Assembly (NCBI GenBank): GCA_947567625.1 | Contig: CANONN010000018.1 | Span: forward strand, 1-61,274 | Direction: 5' to 3' | Source: an uncultured Roseburia sp. | Lineage (GTDB): Bacteria > Bacillota > Clostridia > Lachnospirales > Lachnospiraceae | Length of the DNA stretch: 61,274 nt | Shown here: one piece after another, positions 51,301-59,100 of the stretch | How the letters are laid out: each line of letters starts with the position of its first letter | How positions within the stretch are numbered: the first letter of the stretch is position 1 | Position numbers and translations under genes: made by a program | The notes under the pieces: model-generated | Seen by the model: only the letters and a program-made list of their open reading frames with translations | The model's database searches: none | Told to the model about the DNA's origin: nothing

Positions 51301-54300
51301 TGACCGCATATTATTATGATCAGGCAAGCAGCACGATCAAAACGCTTTGGAAATTTGATACGGACAAAGACGGAACAAATTATTGTTCTCAGGGTAATCA
51401 TGGCCTTTCTGTCAATGATGTGGACGGCGACGGAAAAGACGAGATTATCTATGGTTCCCTGACGATTGACCATAACGGTCAGGCGTTGTATTCGACTGGT
51501 CTTGGGCATGGCGACGCCATGCATGTGTCAGACTGGATGCCGTGGCGCGACGGTCTGGAGATCATGAATGTCCATGAAGAGGGCAACGCCAAATACAAGG
51601 CGGAAATCCATGACGCCGCGACAGGCGAGATGCTGATGGGTTATTGGATTAAAGAGGATACCGGGCGAGGCGCTGCGGCTGACATCGACCCCACGGCTCC
51701 CGGAGCAGAGTGGTGGACGATTGCAAAGCCTGGATTTAACGGCAAGCCGGCATGGGATTCTCTGGACGGAGCCGTTATGTCTACGACCTCTACCTTAGAA
51801 GATATTGTGATGCTGGCAGATGTCAATCCGCCTGCAAACTTTACGCTTTTCTGGGACGGAGACCTGCTCAGCGAGATTCAGGATCACAAATTTAACGAGA
51901 GCAACGGCTATGTGCCGATCGGAAGCAATATCTTAAAATGGGATTACGCGAACAGCAAAACCGAAGAATTATTGTATTCTGAGGAGATCTGGTCAAACAA
52001 CGGTACCAAAGGTAATATGGGTCTTGTAGCCGATATCCTTGGCGATTGGCGTGAGGAGATCATTACAAGGACGACAGACGCTAAGAGCGCGGACGGCAGT
52101 TATGTCGATGGCAACAATAAGATTCGCGTTTATATGACGACAATCCAGACGGATTACGTCGTTCCCTGCCTGTTAGAAAACCTCGCATACAGAGAGGGTA
52201 TCGCATGGCAGAACGTAGGTTACAACCAGCCGGCAAACGTAGATTACTTATTGTCTGAGGATGTGATTACGGCACAGCTTACGGCGGTTGACAGTGATGC
52301 CAAGGAGACAAAGATCGGCTTTACGGCGGCTAATGACGGCAAGTACGGCCACAAGATCGTGGGCTACAATGTTTACAGGGCAGATGTGGATGCCGAGGGC
52401 AAAGCCGGGGCATACACACAGCTTACCACGCTTGTGGTGCCTACAGCGGCAGACGCAGGAGCAGAGTATGATTATGTATACACGGATACGGAAGTAGAGT
52501 TCAATAAGACCTACAGCTACAAGATTGCGGCCGTTGTGGAAGCGCAGGGCGTTGTTGCAGGTGAGGGCGGAACAGCCGGCCAGACCGTGACAAGAGATTC
52601 TTATATGTCAAGAGCGGTAGAGGCAGACACGCCGGTAGATATCGCATCGGTTGAGCCGATTACCCTGGAGGATGTGGTACAGGGCACGCCGTGTGAGAGT
52701 GTTGCGGATTTACTGCCTAAGACGGTGAAAGTAACAGATAAAGCGGGCGCTGCGGTAGACGCAAAAGTTACCTGGGATGTATCGGCAGTGAAGCTCGCAG
52801 AGGTGGGCACCTATGATGTAAAGGCGAAAGTCAAAGGTTATGCACAGGAAATTGCGACGACATTGAAAGTTGTGGCAAATGTGATGACTGACCAGAGCAT
52901 CAAAGAGTTTAATATCGTAAAAGACAAGACGGATCTCTACGAAGTACTTCCAAATACCATGACGCTGACGTTTTTAAATGGCGTGCAGGCAGAAGTTGCA
53001 GTTACCTGGGATAAGGCGAGTGTAGAAGCGATTGATACTTCGGTGGTTGACGCTACCTACGTGGTGACAGGTACCTGGAAGAACAATGAGGTGATCGCGG
53101 ATGATAAGAGCGTTCAGATCACGGTGAAGATTGTAACGAATTATATCGTATCGGTGGACCCGATCAATGTAGATGTGGCAATCGGCGCAGGTGATATTCT
53201 CTCCATGCTGCCGGGTAAAGTGATGGCAACATATGAAAACGGAGAAAAGCAGCAGGTAGACATTGTTTGGTCGCAGGAAGACCTTGCGAAAGTGGATACC
53301 ACCAAGCCGGGTACTTACGAGATCGGATTCACGACAGAGCAGTACAATGGTGTATTGAAAGCGACGGTCAATGTATTGTATCCGGACATGTATAAGTTTG
53401 ATTTTGGAATTGATTCGAACTTGAAAGACAAGGGATGGACTGATGTCACAGTAAATCAGAAAAAAGGTACTAAGACAGTTGAGCAGCTAGGCCTTACCTA
53501 CTCAGATGAGAAAGGCTATGGATTCCTGGATGGTTCAAAAGTGATAGAGGGACGTACTGAAACCGGTTATACACAGGATGGTATTTACTCGAAAAATGTT
53601 TATCAGGATTTTGTATTGGGTCAGCCGGGTATTGAATTTGCGGTAAAAGTACCGAACGGCAAATATCAGGTACTGCTGATGTCCGGCAGCCAGGACAAAT
53701 CAAGAAATGTCGTAGCCGGTACGTTTGAAAAAGATACCGACAATGCAGTTGCGGTCAATTTCAGTTCCGATTCCAAGACATACGTTGTGGCAACTTTTGA
53801 AGTGGTTGTGGAAGACGGAAGACTTGATTTTGCTTGGACGGGCAGCAATGCCAGAACCAATATGATGATTGTACGTCGCATGGCGAGCATGTCCCTGTCC
53901 GAGCAGTCTGCGAAGCTTGAGCTGGGAGAAACGCTGGGATTGTCTGTGACCTATTTCCACGATGAGTATGATCCGGAGGCAACGGCGGACGGCGCTGTTT
54001 GGACGTCTAACAATAAGGATGTCGCGACAGTCGATGCCAACGGAGTTGTCACGGCAGTTGCGTCTGGAACGGCAGTTATCACAGCAACGAAAAATGGCGT
54101 GTCGGCCTCCTGTACGGTAAAGGTAGGTTCCGATGATACGGAAGGAAGCGAAAATACCGGAGACAGCCAGCCAGGAAACAGCGAGGGAACCGGGGACAGC
54201 CAGCCGGGAAGCAGCGAGGGAACCGGAGACAGTCAGGGAAATAGCGAAGCGACCGGAGACAGCCAGCCGGGAAGCAGCGAGGGAACCGGAGACAGTCAGG

Positions 54301-55199
54301 GAAATAGCGAAGCGACCGGAGACAGCCAGCCAGGAAACAGCGAGACCGGAAGCAGTCAGCCAGGAAACAGCGAGACTGGAAGCAGTCAGCCAGGAAACAG
54401 CGAGACCGGAAGCAGTCAGCCAGGAAACAGCGAGACCGGGAACAGCCAGGCGCCGGGAGCTAATCTCACCGAGCAGCAGAAGAAGCAGGTAGCAACACTG
54501 ACGAAGAAACTTGGCGTTTCTGAGGAAACGGCGATTAAGATTCAGGCATTGGGAGAACAGTATAATGTACCGCAGGAGACGCTTTTGATCAACGATAAGA
54601 CGATCACAGGCCAGAAATCCGATGCGGATATCAAAGGTTCGTCCTTTGCATTGCTACAGGCACGGGCAGCGAAGACCACAACCAATCAGATTACCCTCAA
54701 GTGGACCAAAGTAAAGGGTGCGGACGGATATCTGATTTATGGAAACAAGTGTGGCAAGTCCAACAAGTATAAACTGATTAAGACGATCAAGAAGGGCGGT
54801 ACCACTTCGTTTACGCAGAAGAAATTGAAGAAAGGAACTTTCTACAAATATATCGTGCGTGCATACAAAGAGGTGGACGGACACAAAGTTACACTCGCGG
54901 CATCCAAGACGATTCATTTTGTGACGAACGGCGGCAAGAACGGAAACGAGAAAGCTGTCAAAGTAAATAAGACGAAAGTGAATCTGAAACGAGGAAAGAG
55001 CGTTACCATCAAGGGAACGGCGGTAAAGGGTTCCAAGAAGCTCGTTTCGCACAGGAAAGTTGCTTATGAGTCAACGAATCCGAAAGTAGCGAAAGTGACG
55101 TCGGCTGGTAAGATCACGGCGGTAAAAAAAGGCAAATGTACGATTTATGTATATTCGCAGAGCGGATTGTTCAAAAAAGTTACCGTAACAGTCAGTTAA
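48360..55199 (+). CDS. Giant secreted rhamnogalacturonan acetylesterase-lyase with Ig repeats
   Basis: Secreted pectin-degrading enzyme, 2279 residues. Signal peptide 1-30. The first catalytic part (275-515) is an SGNH/CE12-type acetylesterase: FLVSDSTV with the nucleophile S284, GHND, and DNTH with D495 and H498. FN3 at about 537-625. Then a PL11-type rhamnogalacturonan lyase (641-1300): LAGGKGAGTLVSATD, DMSVGDVDGDGVLELIVKW, VWDFDGDGKAEL-like calcium loops. FN3-like 1305-1425, three Ig-like domains (1430-1672), a malectin-like carbohydrate module (1678-1841), Big_2 (1842-1920), a 110-residue Ser/Gly/Pro linker, FN3-like and a final Big_2 domain. No LPXTG. Deacetylation and backbone cleavage of rhamnogalacturonan I are thus joined in one chain. 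Monocistronic, with a strong terminator. Confidence 0.92.
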   Translation: MKRKVLAYILAAAVTVTGIVQTDATAFAHNTTDAATERSGESTEDVIDVTDAVKAEALGSEGYKQITEETSTYVFGTDVTEGSAYSEAAGKGFSRVEFPNEAAGWDGGSSGKGVYHPRQEVRTEGDTVYVAAADGALAISSRVWTEKESTGYGVYTYEETNTFDLDCASADYEITVEFVNPTSAAYTAYVSAEDIARGYDFKNDGKDNMAPVTDVTVAAGETKAITVNACVYDGQLNLKFLGASSATSRAAAIRQTVYVSKVTVKRKATEEAGTKPTIFLVSDSTVQSYTDYYAPQTGWGEVLCEYFGVSDYKAAAKHADNSVRHESMIYEADDVIVENRALGGRSSASFIQEGLLDDVLEDVKPGDYMFIQFGHNDNTPSRPNRYVAPADFGKWMQTYVNGAIQRGVTPVLVTPVARYDYSTNSDGSLKTFNSGFAKYGAVMKDISEKQNIPLIDLTARSIAVCNKYGIADSKKLFLHVAAGQYTGQYANGATDNTHLQVLGAKEFSKCVAQGLKASKHPALAAIAQYVNVEMPPEAPKNVRFVTPAEGTALQRSVTIEWDASEGATSYIVYRRSVKGEYLKIAEVTGTSYTDENDVATNIHNYYTVAASNTVGVGEQSDVCETPIIGSMTLANMEKYSDRALTGIDLAGGKGAGTLVSATDADGNEYTSGVYLSWRSFASDFDDNDNLTTTFDVFKGETKIASNIKVTNLIDPAGTASDTYKVVGSNDATIGVTAKAIKPWDKQYLEFSLYAPADETMPDKSKCDYSANDMSVGDVDGDGVLELIVKWYPSNAQDNSKGGYTGKTFLDTYKLDCSAGTASLMTRIDMGVNIRSGAHYTQFQVWDFDGDGKAELAVKTADGTTTYKSKDGTDNNLEKVAHVGAVDAAALPVETQQSAANHDYRSSSGYVLDGPEYFSFFNLDDGTKAGEEVEYAPVRGTVGNWGDTYGNRVDRFLSAVAYLDGENPYAVFCRGYYTRTTLTAYYYDQASSTIKTLWKFDTDKDGTNYCSQGNHGLSVNDVDGDGKDEIIYGSLTIDHNGQALYSTGLGHGDAMHVSDWMPWRDGLEIMNVHEEGNAKYKAEIHDAATGEMLMGYWIKEDTGRGAAADIDPTAPGAEWWTIAKPGFNGKPAWDSLDGAVMSTTSTLEDIVMLADVNPPANFTLFWDGDLLSEIQDHKFNESNGYVPIGSNILKWDYANSKTEELLYSEEIWSNNGTKGNMGLVADILGDWREEIITRTTDAKSADGSYVDGNNKIRVYMTTIQTDYVVPCLLENLAYREGIAWQNVGYNQPANVDYLLSEDVITAQLTAVDSDAKETKIGFTAANDGKYGHKIVGYNVYRADVDAEGKAGAYTQLTTLVVPTAADAGAEYDYVYTDTEVEFNKTYSYKIAAVVEAQGVVAGEGGTAGQTVTRDSYMSRAVEADTPVDIASVEPITLEDVVQGTPCESVADLLPKTVKVTDKAGAAVDAKVTWDVSAVKLAEVGTYDVKAKVKGYAQEIATTLKVVANVMTDQSIKEFNIVKDKTDLYEVLPNTMTLTFLNGVQAEVAVTWDKASVEAIDTSVVDATYVVTGTWKNNEVIADDKSVQITVKIVTNYIVSVDPINVDVAIGAGDILSMLPGKVMATYENGEKQQVDIVWSQEDLAKVDTTKPGTYEIGFTTEQYNGVLKATVNVLYPDMYKFDFGIDSNLKDKGWTDVTVNQKKGTKTVEQLGLTYSDEKGYGFLDGSKVIEGRTETGYTQDGIYSKNVYQDFVLGQPGIEFAVKVPNGKYQVLLMSGSQDKSRNVVAGTFEKDTDNAVAVNFSSDSKTYVVATFEVVVEDGRLDFAWTGSNARTNMMIVRRMASMSLSEQSAKLELGETLGLSVTYFHDEYDPEATADGAVWTSNNKDVATVDANGVVTAVASGTAVITATKNGVSASCTVKVGSDDTEGSENTGDSQPGNSEGTGDSQPGSSEGTGDSQGNSEATGDSQPGSSEGTGDSQGNSEATGDSQPGNSETGSSQPGNSETGSSQPGNSETGSSQPGNSETGNSQAPGANLTEQQKKQVATLTKKLGVSEETAIKIQALGEQYNVPQETLLINDKTITGQKSDADIKGSSFALLQARAAKTTTNQITLKWTKVKGADGYLIYGNKCGKSNKYKLIKTIKKGGTTSFTQKKLKKGTFYKYIVRAYKEVDGHKVTLAASKTIHFVTNGGKNGNEKAVKVNKTKVNLKRGKSVTIKGTAVKGSKKLVSHRKVAYESTNPKVAKVTSAGKITAVKKGKCTIYVYSQSGLFKKVTVTVS
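54133..54450 (+). repeat. In-frame tandem repeats encoding a Ser/Gly/Pro linker
   Basis: About ten imperfect units. The last four are 30-base copies of GNSETGSSQP and nearly identical at the DNA level; earlier ones encode SEGTGDSQPG and SEATGDSQ. Likely prone to length change. Confidence 0.85.
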
Positions 55200-55224
55200 G
55201 CTTTGATCTGATTTGACCGTACAC

Positions 55225-55270
55225 AAAAACACCATATCTCTGTTGAAGAAACGGAGATATGGTGTTTTTT
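55225..55270. terminator. Bidirectional terminator
   Basis: AACACCATATCTC and its exact complement flank a 13-base loop, with A and T runs on either side. It ends the pectin enzyme gene and can also serve the cyclophilin gene on the other strand. Confidence 0.92.
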
Positions 55271-55339
55271 CATCCCAGTGGTAGTTGACAATGCTGCTTG
55301 TATCCTGGATTTAAAATTGCTATAATAATCTGGTCTGAT

Positions 55340-55858
55340 CTAGCACTGCTGCGGCTCGGGATACTCTGTGCCAAAGCAGTCCACCGTGACGGTTTTCATC
55401 ATCTGCTTTTCAAGCGGCCGATCCGAATAATCGGTGGCTGTCTCGGCGATGCGGTTGACCACGTCCATCCCTTCCGTAACTTTTCCAAATGCCGCATAGG
55501 CGCCGTCTAAATGAGGGCTGTCCTTATGCATGATAAAAAACTGGCTGCCGGCAGAGTCCGGGTGCATGGCGCGGGCCATGGAGAGGACGCCTGCGGTGTG
55601 CAGCAGATCATTTTGGAAGCCGTTTTGATGAAATTCCCCTTTGATATTGTAACCGGGACCGCCCATGCCCGTGCCGTCGGGACATCCGCCCTGAATCATA
55701 AAGCCTTTGATGACGCGGTGAAAAATCAGGCCGTTATAAAAGCCGCGGTTGATCAAATGGATGAAATTGTTTACCGTATTGGGGGCGATTTCGGGGTAGA
55801 GATCCGCTTTGATGATATCGCCGTTTTCCATTTCGATGGTAACGATGGGGTTTGCCAT
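55340..55858 (-). CDS. Cyclophilin-type peptidyl-prolyl isomerase
   Basis: Cyclophilin of 172 residues, catalysing cis-trans isomerisation at proline, probably cytoplasmic as no signal peptide is seen. Family residues: GLIFHRVIKGFMIQGGCPDG (Arg and Phe of the active site), GVLSMARAMHPDSAGSQFFI and LDGAYAAFGKV. ATG 55858 is chosen: GAGGAC lies shortly upstream and the domain begins at once; a longer in-frame reading would add 46 unrelated residues. A single gene, convergent with the pectin enzyme. Confidence 0.95.
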   Translation of the reverse strand: MANPIVTIEMENGDIIKADLYPEIAPNTVNNFIHLINRGFYNGLIFHRVIKGFMIQGGCPDGTGMGGPGYNIKGEFHQNGFQNDLLHTAGVLSMARAMHPDSAGSQFFIMHKDSPHLDGAYAAFGKVTEGMDVVNRIAETATDYSDRPLEKQMMKTVTVDCFGTEYPEPQQC

Positions 55859-56055
55859 ATGTTTGTCCTCTTTTCTGGATATGCCCATGGTCACGGTGCA
55901 ATATCCTTTTTTATATATCATTCTATCTGATCTTTTATGGTTCGTAAAGCTTTTTTTCGCGATACGGAAGTTGCGCCGTATCAGTTCAGCCTGCAATTCT
56001 AACAGGTGCCGCCGAGCCGTATTTTTACTGTATTGTAGTTATGGAGGTAAGTTTT

Positions 56056-57015
56056 ATGCCAGAATCTGTACTTCGCCATATATTGGTGATCGGCCTGCCG
56101 CCGATTGAGAGCAGGAAGTTAATGGTCAATTTAATAAAACAGTTAGAGACGGAGGATATGAAGGAGCAGCCTGTCTGTTATCCCGGTTTGTCGGAGCATA
56201 TGGACGCTGCATTTTATTGTCTGGCGGAACATGAGGCGGGGCAGGAGTGGGGCGGCGGCCATGTGCGGCTGACAGCGCAGGAGACGTTTTTGTCTGATTT
56301 TGCACATGATCTGCCGCAAGAGTGTTTGATGGTATCGGGGGAACGCTGTTGTCTGCAACTGGCGCAAAATTGCGGTATGGCGGCGCTGGGATTTGAGAGT
56401 GAAGAAGCGGAGGGAGACGAAGAGCGTCCCAGGGCGGTCATGTATGCGCAGGGGTTTGAGGAGATCGACTGGTATTTTCTGCGGCATGTCTACGAGCGGT
56501 ATCACGGTTTGCCGTGGACGATACTAAAAACGCCGCGCTGTGTACTGCGGGAGTTTTCTATGGAACGCCTGCCGGAATTGTATCAATTATACCAGGGACA
56601 GGGCATGACGGACTATATAGAGCCTTTATTTCCATATGAAAAAGAGCGGGAATATCAGAAGGCATACATCAAAAACATGTATGGGTTTTATGGGTTTGGT
56701 ATGTGGATTGTCTGTGACAGGCAGACAGACGAGCTGATTGGGCGGGTAGGACTGGAATTTCGGGAGGAATCGGGAGGGATATTAGAGCTTGGCTATGCGA
56801 TTGGCGCGCCTTATCAGGGACAAGGCTACGCGATGGAAGCCTGTCTGGCAGCGCTTTCTTTTGCCCGCGATAAGCTGGAGGCACGGGAAGTCTACTGTCT
56901 GATTCAGCGGGGAAATGAAAAGTCACTGCGGCTGGCAGGACGTCTGGGCTTTCGCAGAGTCGATGAATGGAATCTGGGCGGCAAGTGCATGATGCGGTTT
57001 TGCAAAATCTTGTAG
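56056..57015 (+). CDS. GNAT acetyltransferase with HAD-like N-terminal half
   Basis: A protein of 319 residues. The C-terminal half (about 160-319) is a RimJ/RimL-type GNAT domain: LKTPRCVLREFSMERLPELY, ELGYAIGAPYQGQGYAMEAC (acetyl-CoA loop) and NEKSLRLAGRLGFRRVDEW. The N-terminal half contains ECLMVSGERCCLQLAQNCGM, which looks like the late part of a HAD phosphatase fold, but no DxD catalytic motif is seen, so it is probably a non-catalytic remnant. ATG 56056 is favoured, since GGAGG lies 8 bases upstream; ATG 56041 has nothing. Substrate unknown. Confidence 0.82.
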   Translation: MPESVLRHILVIGLPPIESRKLMVNLIKQLETEDMKEQPVCYPGLSEHMDAAFYCLAEHEAGQEWGGGHVRLTAQETFLSDFAHDLPQECLMVSGERCCLQLAQNCGMAALGFESEEAEGDEERPRAVMYAQGFEEIDWYFLRHVYERYHGLPWTILKTPRCVLREFSMERLPELYQLYQGQGMTDYIEPLFPYEKEREYQKAYIKNMYGFYGFGMWIVCDRQTDELIGRVGLEFREESGGILELGYAIGAPYQGQGYAMEACLAALSFARDKLEAREVYCLIQRGNEKSLRLAGRLGFRRVDEWNLGGKCMMRFCKIL

Positions 57016-57064
57016 GTAAAATACCTGTCAATAATTTATAAAAAGAGGAGCGGTTATACAGCAA

Positions 57065-57499
57065 ATGAATGTCAAAATATATACCGACGGTCTGCCTGTA
57101 GAGGCGAAGGAGATCAGAGAAGCGGTTTTTGTGGAGGAGCAGGGGTTTTTGCATGAGTTTGACCAAGTGGACGAGACAGCGGCACATATCGTTTTGTACG
57201 ACAACGGGCAGGCGCCCGTCGCAGCCTGCCGGGTCTTTTGGGATTGCAGCGCCGATTCTTATATTATTGGGCGCCTGGCGGTGGTACAAAAACACCGCGG
57301 AAAAAAGATCGGCGGCGTTCTTCTGCGGGAGGCAGAACAATATATTGTCGGTCAAAACGGGCGGAGCGCCGCACTGTGCGCGCAGTGCCGGGTGATGGAT
57401 TTTTACCGCAAATGTGGTTATACTCCATATGGAGAAGTAAAAGACGACGAGGGGTGTCCGCATATATGGATGAGAAAGCAATTGGTATGCCGGCCATAG
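57065..57499 (+). CDS. GNAT-family N-acetyltransferase (ElaA-like)
   Basis: Small acetyltransferase of 144 residues. [20 protein letters not shown] is the entry motif of the ElaA/YjcF-type GNATs. [20 protein letters not shown] is the acetyl-CoA binding loop and [19 protein letters not shown] the C-terminal signature. The purine-rich AGAGGAG lies rather far (about 15 bases) from the ATG, so translation may be weak. It is 49 bases after the larger GNAT gene and 28 before DUF1905; the three could be one transcript. Confidence 0.88.
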   Translation: MNVKIYTDGLPVEAKEIREAVFVEEQGFLHEFDQVDETAAHIVLYDNGQAPVAACRVFWDCSADSYIIGRLAVVQKHRGKKIGGVLLREAEQYIVGQNGRSAALCAQCRVMDFYRKCGYTPYGEVKDDEGCPHIWMRKQLVCRP

Positions 57500-57527
57500 A
57501 TGGGCAAAAAGGAGGGATAACCTGTGT

Positions 57528-57818
57528 ATGAACAACAAAACTTACAGATTTGATGCGGTGATTGAGGCTGTTCCCGATCAGGGCGGCGCATATGTGCGTT
57601 TTCCCTATGATCTCAAAAAAGAATTCGGCAAGGGAAGGGTCAGGGCAAAAATTACGTTTGACGGTGAGCCGTATACCGGAAGTATTGTAAATATGGGCGT
57701 AAAAAATGAGGACGGTTCAATCTGCCATATCATCGGAATCCGCAAGGACATCCGCGAGAAGATCGGAAAACAGCCGAACGATACGGTCACGGTCACAGTC
57801 ACTGCCATAGACGGGTAG
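57528..57818 (+). CDS. DUF1905 domain protein
   Basis: A protein of 96 residues consisting of one DUF1905 domain ([57 protein letters not shown]). The fold is a small beta barrel of unknown function, in other proteins joined to an OmdA-type domain that is absent here. GGAGGG lies upstream of the ATG. It is probably co-transcribed with the preceding GNAT genes. Confidence 0.88.
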   Translation: MNNKTYRFDAVIEAVPDQGGAYVRFPYDLKKEFGKGRVRAKITFDGEPYTGSIVNMGVKNEDGSICHIIGIRKDIREKIGKQPNDTVTVTVTAIDG

Positions 57819-57833
57819 TCATATCCAAAACGG

Positions 57834-58071
57834 TCAGTACACGAATCATTTCGTACGGTTTGCGATTGGCAGCGCCAAAGCAGGTGATGCGGTAAAGACT
57901 TGCCGGTAGATGAGAACGGGACGGCTAAGGCTGTCGGGACGGCGACGATCACCGTGACGGACGAGCTAAAATGGCCGGTTATTTCATTTTCTGACGCAAT
58001 GGCCGATTTTGCCCTAAATTTACCAGTCCTGTTGTCCGATATAGAACATAACAGGGAAGTGAATGTTTGAG
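57834..58071 (+). pseudogene. Decayed fragment resembling a surface Ig-like (Big_2) domain
   Basis: No intact gene lies between DUF1905 and DUF6033. One frame reads NGQYTNHFVRFAIGSAKAGD until about 57900 and meets a stop; the next frame continues LPVDENGTAKAVGTATITVT, which carries the G-x-A-x-A-x-GTATITV pattern of Big_2 domains, and runs open to a TGA at 58069-58071 with no start codon. It looks like the tail of a lost surface protein with a frameshift. Confidence 0.5.
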
Positions 58072-58089
58072 GCAAAGGAGAGCAAAAGG

Positions 58090-58833
58090 ATGAGTATGGA
58101 CTACAATCAGATTTATAACGGTATGACGGGCGCGGGCGCTTACGGCAAAAAAGACAGCTGGGGTACATCACGCGCCGGCGAGAGAACGGCAGGCCGGGCA
58201 TCCAATCAGGCGAACAGCGTGGAGGAGAGGGCGAAGGCCGCGAACACTACGCCGGTGGAGCTGAGCGCTAAGGCGCAGAAGCTGTTGGAGCAGTTGAAAA
58301 AGACTTACGGCAATATGGATTTTATGGTGGCCGATTATAAGGATCAGGAGGATGCCAGATCTATTTTGTCCCGCGGCACGAAAGAGTTTTCCGTGTTGTT
58401 TTCTTCGGAGGAGCTGGAAAAAATGGCTTCCGACGAAAAGTATAAGCAGGAAAAGTTAAACGGCATGAAAGGCGCGGTGCGCATGTCCGAGCAGATCAAC
58501 AAGCAGTTTGGCACGGCTTCCGGTTTTGGCAAGGACAGCGAGAAGGGAGAGGTCACAAGAGTGGGCATGTCCTTTAACAAGGACGGCTCCGTCTCTTATT
58601 TCGCAGAATTAGAGAAGTCCTCCAATGCGCAGAAGGACCGCATCGAGGCGGCGCGGGCAAAGCGTGCCCAGGAGAAGAAAGAGGCGTCAAAGAGCCAGAC
58701 ACCGGTGAAGCGCGCCAGTGTGCAGGCAAATTCCTGGAAAGAGCTGGTAGATAAGATCAACCAGATTGATTGGGATGCCATTCACGAGGAAGCGATAGAG
58801 GCATCAGGCGCCAGATATGATTTCAGCATCTGA
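58090..58833 (+). CDS. DUF6033 family protein
   Basis: A protein of about 247 residues matching DUF6033, a clostridial family of unknown function. The N-terminus is flexible (YNQIYNGMTGAGAYGKK). VELSAKAQKLLEQLKKTYGN, then MDFMVADYKDQEDARSILSR and GTKEFSVLFSSEELEKMA are its core. The C-terminal third is a charged helix with many Ala, Lys and Glu. No signal peptide. ATG 58090 or 58096 could start it; both have purine-rich sequence ahead. Ends at a strong terminator. Confidence 0.8.
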   Translation: MSMDYNQIYNGMTGAGAYGKKDSWGTSRAGERTAGRASNQANSVEERAKAANTTPVELSAKAQKLLEQLKKTYGNMDFMVADYKDQEDARSILSRGTKEFSVLFSSEELEKMASDEKYKQEKLNGMKGAVRMSEQINKQFGTASGFGKDSEKGEVTRVGMSFNKDGSVSYFAELEKSSNAQKDRIEAARAKRAQEKKEASKSQTPVKRASVQANSWKELVDKINQIDWDAIHEEAIEASGARYDFSI

Positions 58834-58885
58834 TTGACGGCGCTGTTCCTTTGCATAAGACGGCGGTAAAAACAGGATAAAGCTT

Positions 58886-58930
58886 CGGAAAACGGCGCAG
58901 CCCAAAGGCTGCGTCGTTTTCCGATTTTTA
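58886..58930 (+). terminator. Rho-independent terminator after DUF6033
   Basis: CGGAAAACGGCGCAGCC pairs with GGCTGCGTCGTTTTCCG (one G-T pair) around a CAAA loop, then ATTTTTA. Confidence 0.93.
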
Positions 58931-58931
58931 T

Positions 58932-58959
58932 TTGTCTTTTGAGGAAAGTGTGTTATACT
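58932..58959 (+). promoter_or_regulatory. Promoter of the chemoreceptor gene
   Basis: TTGTCT (58932-58937), a 16-base spacer and TATACT (58954-58959). Downstream, AATTGTCC repeats at 58997-59004 and 59018-59025, exactly 21 bases apart. A second -10-like TATAAT lies at 59056-59061. Confidence 0.6.
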
Positions 58960-59100
58960 GGTAGTAACGTGAAAAGATAACAGCAAGACAGCGGTCAATT
59001 GTCCATTAAATAATGCAAATTGTCCCCAAATGCAGATGAATCGGGGCGTATTTGTTATAATTGTATGGGATAATTGAAAATTTTGTAAGGAGAGGCACCG

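Noticed and set aside
54133-54450. Possible CRISPR array (regular repeats)
   Set aside because: Repeats are contiguous and in frame, with no unique spacers and no cas genes.
54133-54492. Repeat-rich second frame inside the pectin enzyme gene
   Set aside because: A by-product of the in-frame tandem repeats; the main frame stays open for 2279 codons.
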